DNA of 64,000 nucleotides from Sphingobacterium sp. ML3W (lineage in GTDB: Bacteria > Bacteroidota > Bacteroidia > Sphingobacteriales > Sphingobacteriaceae). Below the pieces are notes generated by a model, which searched no databases, had not been told where the DNA came from, and saw nothing but the letters and a program-made list of their open reading frames with translations. Position numbers and translations under genes: made by a program. This document shows positions 58,215 through 64,000 of the stretch, piece by piece (within the stretch, counting starts at the first letter, position 1; each line of letters opens with the position of its first letter). The DNA is taken from positions 5,084,001 through 5,148,000 of the forward strand of contig NZ_CP107036.1 of the NCBI RefSeq assembly GCF_029542085.1, given 5' to 3'.

Positions 58215-59790
58215 ATAGGTATGGAATCCTCAATCGCATGAACAGTGCTTTAGCCGGGGCAAATAGAAAAATGATCAGCGTGATGAATGCCCCCAATATC
58301 CCTAGATAGGTAAATATCTCCATATTACTGATCAGAGATGCCTGTTGACTAAGTGTTGCATGTAGACTTTTGCTGGCGAGATTAGTTGCCAATTGATCAC
58401 TGGATGTCCCCACGTATTTTTCGACCAAAGCACTCCAATAGGCGACTGTGATCGGATTCTCCGTATTTAAGTGCTGTTCGATCTGGATGAAATGTTTTTG
58501 ATTTAAGGTGTAAGTGATGTTCTGAATCAGCGCAAAACCAATATTGGTACTCCAGAATCTAACGGACGTGCCCATTAAACCTGCATTGCCCGCATGATGT
58601 GGAGCAACCCCTGTTATAATATAGATCACAAGTGGCGTAAAGAGCCAGCCTTGTCCGATTCCCTGAATAAATAGTGGTAGGCCAATAACCCAAACTGTGG
58701 TATCGGGATAGAACGTGGGGACAAACAAAAAGCAGGATGTTGTCAACAGCAGGAACCCCAGTCCGAAAATGTATTTCGGTGATACATCGCGCAATAACAG
58801 TATGCCTGAGCCACCTACTCCCACTATGGTCCCCAATACATTAATGTATTGGATGTCGATAATGTAATGCCAGGGCCACCGCCAAACATTGGACATGACA
58901 GTGTAGACATTATTGAGACTGCTCCGGATCAGATAAAATAGAAAAAATAGGATAACGCCAAAAATAACGTTCTTATAACTCAAAATTTCAAAATGAAACA
59001 GTGGTCGTCTTACGAGATATTGTTTGATCACAAAAAGCGCCCCGAAAATTAGGAAAAGTGCGAGATTAATTGTGATTGTGTTATGTTCGAACCAATAATA
59101 TTTACGGCCATAGATCAATACATATGCACCACAGCTTAACGAAAGCAGTAGAAAGAGACAGCTGGCCAGATCCAATTGATAAAGTGGAAATTTTCGGCTT
59201 AATCTGTTATTATTCAAGAGAAGCAAAGCAATCGCAACGACCATCAAATGCCAATAGAGCACAACATGGATCATATCTTCCCAACCATAATCCATAATAC
59301 TTTCTTTTAAGAGGGATGTTGTTATTGTTCCGCCTGTTAGCATAAAAGTATACAAGAAGAAATAGGCAATGGTACGGCTTTTGGAATGTCTGATCTGCAT
59401 CATCAGCAAGGGAAGAAAACAGGCGCCTTCAAGTACACAGAAAATACCCTCAATCACTCGGAGCACGGCAATGAGGAAGGAATCTCTGGTCATAGAAATG
59501 GCTAATAAAATAAGGATGGATACTGTACAGGTCAGCAGGATATATGTCCTTACCCGAAAGAAGGCAAATAGCCGTTGAAATATCAATAGCGCTACGACAA
59601 TAGCACCATACATCAACGAAAGAAAATACTGAATATCTTCTATTTCGATCGCTAATGTGGAAGCTGTAAAAGCTGTATTGGAATGAAAAAGGGACATTAA
59701 CATAAGATGCGGAAACATGGCCAAAATCATCATAGGAAGTTTAATCCATTCGGGCACCCACTTATAATATAAAGATGTGTTTGAACTCAT
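58213..59790 (-). CDS. MFS multidrug efflux transporter (EmrB/DHA2-like, 14 helices)
   Basis: A 525-residue inner-membrane protein with about 14 hydrophobic helices. The N-terminal half has RVIEGIFCVLEGACFLPLLMM (helix 4 region of DHA2 exporters) and LFIQGIGQGWLFTPLVIYIITGV in the second half. It lies 6 bases after an EmrA-like membrane fusion protein gene, so the two should form an export pump, probably with an outer-membrane channel from elsewhere. The sequence is rather diverged from classic EmrB, lacking the usual GxxxGPxxGG motif C, so the substrate is open. Confidence 0.82.
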   Translation of the reverse strand: MSSNTSLYYKWVPEWIKLPMMILAMFPHLMLMSLFHSNTAFTASTLAIEIEDIQYFLSLMYGAIVVALLIFQRLFAFFRVRTYILLTCTVSILILLAISMTRDSFLIAVLRVIEGIFCVLEGACFLPLLMMQIRHSKSRTIAYFFLYTFMLTGGTITTSLLKESIMDYGWEDMIHVVLYWHLMVVAIALLLLNNNRLSRKFPLYQLDLASCLFLLLSLSCGAYVLIYGRKYYWFEHNTITINLALFLIFGALFVIKQYLVRRPLFHFEILSYKNVIFGVILFFLFYLIRSSLNNVYTVMSNVWRWPWHYIIDIQYINVLGTIVGVGGSGILLLRDVSPKYIFGLGFLLLTTSCFLFVPTFYPDTTVWVIGLPLFIQGIGQGWLFTPLVIYIITGVAPHHAGNAGLMGTSVRFWSTNIGFALIQNITYTLNQKHFIQIEQHLNTENPITVAYWSALVEKYVGTSSDQLATNLASKSLHATLSQQASLISNMEIFTYLGILGAFITLIIFLFAPAKALFMRLRIPYL

Positions 59791-59796
59791 GAATAA

Positions 59797-60846
59797 TTAA
59801 GATTGGTGGGCTGCATGAACCACAACATTCATTCCAGCACGTAGTTTTGTTAGATCCTGCTGTGGAGAGAATATAATTTTGATCGGTATGCGCTGTTCGA
59901 TTTTAACGAAGTTTCCGGTTGCGTTATCCTGAGGTATGGCCGAAAATTTAGACCCCGAGGCTGGAGAAAAAGAATGAATGATGCCTTTGAGATGTAAATT
60001 TGGAAAGGCATCTACTTGTATATTCACCTCGGTACCTTCGGCGAGATTCGCTAGTTGGGTCTCTCTAAAATTCGCATTTATCCATTTCTCTTCGCTGACA
60101 ACATTGACTAAAGTTTGTCCTTCTTTAACAAATTGTCCGGGTTGGATTGTTCTTTTCCCAACAAAACCGTCGTAAGGTGCAGTCACTATCGTATAGGAAA
60201 GGATGACCTCAGCATTGTTTTTTGCAGCTTTTTTGATATCAATATTTGCTCTGGCAGGTAGCTCGTTGGCTTTTTCTTTGCTTGTATTTAATTGTGCAGC
60301 GTTGTATTCTTCCTGTATGGCATTGAGTTGCGCCAAAGAAATTTCATATACAGCCTTGGCGTTATCGTATTGTTGTTTGGCCACAGCATCTGCTTCAAAC
60401 AAATTTTTAAATCGTCTATAATCTTGTTCCGTTTGCCATACACTCACTTTGGCAGCTTCTAATTTTGCTTTTTGGACAGAAATACTATTGGCGGTGACAT
60501 TTGTGCTTTTGACAAACACTTCGGCATTCCGCTGACTACTTCGAAGTTCGGCATTCGCCATATCTACTTTGGTCTGATACTCGCTGGCATCGATGAGCAA
60601 TAAGGTGTCACCACGATGTACATATTGATTTTCTTCAAATCTGACTTCTTTCACAAAGCCCGCTATTCGACTTGCAACTGGTGTAACATACTGATCTATC
60701 TGTGCATCGTTTGTCGTTACGTGCTGACTAGTAAATAGTAGATGTCTACCCAAAATGCCGATCCCTACAAGCAGTAAGATCGCGGCAAATACAACTAAAA
60801 CTTTATTAAATCCCTTTGTTTTATCTTTATTTTCTTCTTTACCCAT
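59797..60846 (-). CDS. HlyD/EmrA-family membrane fusion protein
   Basis: A 349-residue periplasmic adaptor with one N-terminal anchor helix (about 15-33, VLVVFAAILLLVGIGILG). A lipoyl-type half (TNDAQIDQYVTPVASRIAGFVKEV, then HRGDTLLLIDASEYQTKV) is followed by a coiled-coil hairpin (about 80-200, rich in Ala, Gln and Glu), the second lipoyl half (TIVTAPYDGFVGKRTIQPGQFVKEG) and a beta barrel (WINANFRETQLANLAEG). It bridges the MFS exporter to an outer-membrane channel, which is not encoded here. Probable target of the divergent AraC regulator. Confidence 0.93.
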   Translation of the reverse strand: MGKEENKDKTKGFNKVLVVFAAILLLVGIGILGRHLLFTSQHVTTNDAQIDQYVTPVASRIAGFVKEVRFEENQYVHRGDTLLLIDASEYQTKVDMANAELRSSQRNAEVFVKSTNVTANSISVQKAKLEAAKVSVWQTEQDYRRFKNLFEADAVAKQQYDNAKAVYEISLAQLNAIQEEYNAAQLNTSKEKANELPARANIDIKKAAKNNAEVILSYTIVTAPYDGFVGKRTIQPGQFVKEGQTLVNVVSEEKWINANFRETQLANLAEGTEVNIQVDAFPNLHLKGIIHSFSPASGSKFSAIPQDNATGNFVKIEQRIPIKIIFSPQQDLTKLRAGMNVVVHAAHQS

Positions 60847-61130
60847 TATTGTTTTTATGAATATTTAATTGCTTTTTCATCCATTCTCCAGATGATCTAC
60901 CCGTTAAGGTATGGGTGATTTGCATCTAAGGTTTCAACCAGCAATTTCCAAAATAAGATGACAAATTGTTCTTGAATCGAGACTGCCCTGATGCGCTCTA
61001 TAGGATACTTCTCGTAAGCAAGGAGTGAAACTGTGTACAAAGATACTGCTGTAGATGGGAGTTAGTTTTGTATAGTCGGACGGATATTTGTTCATTTGCG
61101 CCAGATTGCAAAAAAATGTAATTTTAAATT
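60847..61130. promoter_or_regulatory. Divergent control region between emrA-like and araC-like genes
   Basis: A 284-base gap with no gene. For the AraC gene, TTTG (61095-61098), 20-base spacer and TAATTTTA (61119-61126) end 4 bases before the ATG, suggesting a leaderless mRNA. A second exact -7 match TAGTTTTG lies at 61063-61070 without a -33 partner. Confidence 0.5.
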
Positions 61131-61940
61131 ATGGAGCAGGAACAACTAGGGGCTATTGATGACGATCAATACGACTTTTATGTGTGTCATACACATGTAG
61201 ATCGGATTGATTCCCGTGAATATATACATCGGAAAGCACGTTTACTTTATGCGGATGGTGGTATCATACATATATTTACTGCCACGAAACATTGGTATTT
61301 GCCGGGGCGGTTTTACATGTGGATTCCCGCCAATACTGCATATCATCTGGAAAGTTCCAGTTCTCATATTCACTTGTATAGCTTTTACTTTAAAGAACAG
61401 GAGGGAGTTCACCCGGTTCTGTTGGATCCCAATATATTTTTAAGCAATGACCTGATGCGTGAGATGTTTTTGTTTGCGAAGAATTGGGAAGGGGGGATCA
61501 GTAGAAAGACCAGCTATTCAAGGTATTGTTTACTCAGGGCGATGATGGCTATTATTCCGGAGATGAGTCGGCCGATAGATGCATTTCCTATGCAACATCC
61601 TTATCCTAAAAGCGAAAAGCTTCGGCGTATCGCTCGATATTTAAACATGCATATTGATCAAGCCTTTACTATCGAACAAGTGGCGGCGCAGTTTGGAATG
61701 AGCAGTAGATCCCTTTCACGACTTTTTAAGGAAGACATGGGCATCAGCTATATCCGGTTTTTAAGAGCTATACGCATTGCAAAAGCTTTGGAGCTGATGG
61801 CTGAAAATACCTATTCTATCCTAGAAATCGCTATGCGGATTGGCTACAACGAATTATCATCTTTCAGTAACATCTTTACGCGTGTAACGGGTATTCGTCC
61901 TTCGGTTTATATGTCGAAAATTAATGAATACAAGAATTGA
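61131..61940 (+). CDS. AraC-family transcriptional regulator
   Basis: A 269-residue regulator. An N-terminal cupin-like sensor half (about 20-130; RFYMWIPANTAYHLESSSSHIHLYSFYF) is joined to the C-terminal double HTH domain (about 165-266): FTIEQVAAQFGMSSRSLSRLFKEDMGISYIRFLRAIRIAKALELM, then SILEIAMRIGYNELSSFSNIFTRVTGIRPSVY, which is the canonical AraC signature. Its divergent placement to the EmrA/EmrB-like pair suggests it controls that pump. Confidence 0.92.
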   Translation: MEQEQLGAIDDDQYDFYVCHTHVDRIDSREYIHRKARLLYADGGIIHIFTATKHWYLPGRFYMWIPANTAYHLESSSSHIHLYSFYFKEQEGVHPVLLDPNIFLSNDLMREMFLFAKNWEGGISRKTSYSRYCLLRAMMAIIPEMSRPIDAFPMQHPYPKSEKLRRIARYLNMHIDQAFTIEQVAAQFGMSSRSLSRLFKEDMGISYIRFLRAIRIAKALELMAENTYSILEIAMRIGYNELSSFSNIFTRVTGIRPSVYMSKINEYKN

Positions 61941-61950
61941 TTGCTTTAGA

Positions 61951-64000
61951 TTATGCCAAAAGCTCGTGCAAATCTTCCTGAGAAAGTGATTTTATAAAAC
62001 TTTCTTCTGTTGTAATGAGGCTTTGTGCAATGGATTTCTTGCGGTTCTGTAGCGCCAATATTTTCTCCTCTACGGTGTCCTTACTGATAAATTTATAGAT
62101 AAATACATTCCGTGTCTGTCCAATACGATGTGAACGGTCAACGGCTTGTTGTTCTACCGCAGGATTCCACCATGGATCTAGTATAAAGACATAATCCGCT
62201 TCAATCAGGTTGAGCCCTACACCACCAGCTTTGATCGATATTAAGAACAATTTGGTGTTATTGTTTTTGCGGAATTGACTCACCGCTTCATCGCGGTTTT
62301 TGGTGCCTCCATCCAGGTAGGCATAGTTTGTCCCTTTCTTATCAAAATATTGCCTGAAGATATTGAGCTGTTTGACAAACTGGGAGAAAATAAGAACCTT
62401 ATTTCCTCGTTGCATCACCATTTCAAGGGTCTCAATGACGGCGTCAAATTTTCCCGAATCACCCAAAAAGTCCTCGTCGACCATTCTAGGGTGATTGGCG
62501 AGCTGGCGAAGTTTGGTCAGTCCCTGTAATAGTGCAATCTGCGTTGATTTTGGTTTGTTGTCTAATTGTCCATCAAGAATGGCATTGCGATACTCAGATT
62601 TGACCTTCTCATAAAGTTCCGATTGTTTATCGGTCATTTCACAATAGAGCACTTGTTCTGTTTTGGGCGGCAGTTCCTTTGCGACCTGATCTTTTGTACG
62701 TCTTAGAATGAAAGGTTTGACAATCGCCTGAAGGCGTTGCGCTTTTTCTTCATCCTTTTTCTTTTCAATGGGCTGTACAAACTCTTTTTGAAAGTAGGTG
62801 TAACTTCCCAATAAACCGGGATTGGTAAAGTGCATTTGTGCCCAAAGATCAGAAACAGAGTTTTCTACGGGTGTTCCGCTTAAAGCCAGTTTATTTTTGC
62901 TCTTCAGACTTTTTATGGCCTTAAAGGATTTTGATGTCGGATTTTTAATATTCTGGCTTTCATCCAAGATGATATAATTAAAATAGAAGCTATTCAATAT
63001 ATCTTCATCAATACGTGCAATGCCGTAGGTGGTGATAATTAGATCGTATTTGGAGAACAGTGAGGCATCTTTGATGCGATTGTTTCCCGTGTGCAGATGG
63101 ATTTTGAGCTGGGGAGCAAATTGATGTGCTTCTTTCTGCCAGTTGTAAACAAGTGAGGTCGGCAATACCAGGAGTGATGTATGTATTTCCTGCTGATCGA
63201 CAATCTGTTCTTTTTGTTGTTGCAATAAGGCTAAGGTTTGTATGGTTTTACCCAATCCCATGTCATCTGCGAGACAGCCCCCAAATTTATATTGTTTCAG
63301 AAAGTTGAACCAGTTATATCCTGCTTTCTGATAAGGCCGGAGATTACCTTTGAAGTGCTTTGGCTCCGGAATATCTTCAATTTCTTCGAATGTAGCAAGA
63401 TTTTGCAATTTACGATTGAAAACCAATTTGGTGTGTTCGCTGATCTCAAAGAGAAGGCCGATATGAACTTTGTTTAATTTAAGCTCATGTCTGTCGGCAG
63501 AAAACTGAAAGAGGTGATTGTATTGTGCAAACCATTCTTCGGGGATCATGGCGATTTCACCATTTGGCAGGGTAAATTCTTTGATATTGTTTAGAATATG
63601 ATTTCTTAACTGAATAAAAGGAATTTCGTAGGGGCCGAATTTAGCGATAGCGCTGATATCGAACCAGTCATTATCCTCATCAATAGCGATGTCCAATGAG
63701 GTATGTCCGATGAAAAAGCGTTTTTGTTCACTGTTTTGTATAATTTGAAATCCCAGGGTCTTTATTTGTTCCTGATGATTATTTATCCAATCAAATATTG
63801 AAATGCGTTTTCCGGATTGAATAGATGGCGCTAGTAATCCAAGTTGGCGATCCAGATCCTCAAGGCCCAGGGCTTTAAGATTCTCCTGCTGTTGTTCCTC
63901 CCATTGTAAAGATCGTTTGACCCGATGGAAGATATACTGGTCCTTCTCCTCATTATACTCCATTCGGACGGTCACTTTATTTTCCGCCCCTGCGGTGAAT
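61951..64000 (-). CDS. SNF2/Swi2-family DEAD-like helicase, C-terminal part (cut by right edge)
   Basis: The frame is open to the window's right edge, so the gene continues beyond it; a GTG at 63975 is not a convincing start because the upstream codons (FTAGAENK) read like protein. The visible 683 codons hold a SNF2-type ATPase: motif I DDMGLGKTIQTLALLQ, motif Ia VLPTSLVYNWQKEAHQF, motif II DESQNIKN, motif III LSGTPVENS, then in the second RecA domain KVLIFSQFVKQLNIF, LISIKAGGVGLNLIEADYV and DRSHRIGQTRNVFIYKF (motifs V-VI). It remodels DNA-protein complexes; the cellular role in bacteria is uncertain. Convergent with the AraC gene, 10 bases apart. Confidence 0.92.
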   Translation of the reverse strand, partial: FTAGAENKVTVRMEYNEEKDQYIFHRVKRSLQWEEQQQENLKALGLEDLDRQLGLLAPSIQSGKRISIFDWINNHQEQIKTLGFQIIQNSEQKRFFIGHTSLDIAIDEDNDWFDISAIAKFGPYEIPFIQLRNHILNNIKEFTLPNGEIAMIPEEWFAQYNHLFQFSADRHELKLNKVHIGLLFEISEHTKLVFNRKLQNLATFEEIEDIPEPKHFKGNLRPYQKAGYNWFNFLKQYKFGGCLADDMGLGKTIQTLALLQQQKEQIVDQQEIHTSLLVLPTSLVYNWQKEAHQFAPQLKIHLHTGNNRIKDASLFSKYDLIITTYGIARIDEDILNSFYFNYIILDESQNIKNPTSKSFKAIKSLKSKNKLALSGTPVENSVSDLWAQMHFTNPGLLGSYTYFQKEFVQPIEKKKDEEKAQRLQAIVKPFILRRTKDQVAKELPPKTEQVLYCEMTDKQSELYEKVKSEYRNAILDGQLDNKPKSTQIALLQGLTKLRQLANHPRMVDEDFLGDSGKFDAVIETLEMVMQRGNKVLIFSQFVKQLNIFRQYFDKKGTNYAYLDGGTKNRDEAVSQFRKNNNTKLFLISIKAGGVGLNLIEADYVFILDPWWNPAVEQQAVDRSHRIGQTRNVFIYKFISKDTVEEKILALQNRKKSIAQSLITTEESFIKSLSQEDLHELLA

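Overview
The window looks like chromosomal DNA of a Bacteroidota bacterium in the Sphingobacteriaceae, most likely Sphingobacterium. Four SusC/SusD outer-membrane uptake pairs, a Porin_10 protein, DUF5683, DUF2911 and DUF4397 proteins, long Bacteroidota-type M16 and LepB proteins, and promoters of the form TTTG-N18-21-TAnnTTTG all point that way. The genus is an inference from gene content and style; no rRNA is present to test it.

Layout: (a) 1-0.74 kb, a leftward operon of a 43-aa membrane protein, RidA and an EamA-type transporter cut by the window edge. (b) 1.0-4.7 kb, rightward nagA, a GHL10 glycosidase lipoprotein and an acyl-CoA thioesterase. (c) 4.7-35.8 kb, a large uptake and degradation locus. 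It has one leftward SusD/SusC pair, then rightward: SusC/SusD; a secreted N-acetylmuramoyl-L-alanine amidase; SusC/SusD with a DUF4397 lipoprotein and a phosphodiester glycosidase; NamZ (DUF1343 exo-N-acetylmuramidase) with SusC/SusD; and an operon of metallophosphoesterase/beta-propeller, GH9 hydrolase, polysaccharide deacetylase, MurQ and a sodium:solute symporter. (d) 35.9-43.8 kb, purine nucleoside phosphorylase, a Porin_10 protein, four tRNA-Val genes, a PagL-like lipid A deacylase and an M16 protease. (e) 44-52 kb, an FMN reductase and the housekeeping run parA-parB-DUF5683-dapB-lepB, then pdxJ and the diadenylate cyclase gene. (f) 51.7-64 kb, DUF2911/TPR protein, FucP-type sugar transporter, a hotdog thioesterase/DinB/histidine kinase operon, gltX, an EmrAB-like efflux pair with a divergent AraC regulator, and an SNF2-family helicase cut by the right edge.

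The most striking region is (c). Amidase (cuts peptide from MurNAc), NamZ (releases terminal MurNAc), a GH9/deacetylase pair suited to GlcNAc-containing oligosaccharides, a symporter and MurQ (MurNAc-6-P to GlcNAc-6-P), followed by NagA about 30 kb away, make a plausible pathway for harvesting peptidoglycan fragments. A 12-bp element (GCATAAAAACGC or its complement) or a close relative lies ahead of the main transcription units, suggesting one regulon controlled from elsewhere. Within the last operon, the GH9 gene ends in A_AAA_AAG-TAA exactly in phase for a -1 ribosomal frameshift into the deacetylase, which has no start or signal peptide of its own. No MurNAc kinase, which MurQ needs, is encoded in the window.
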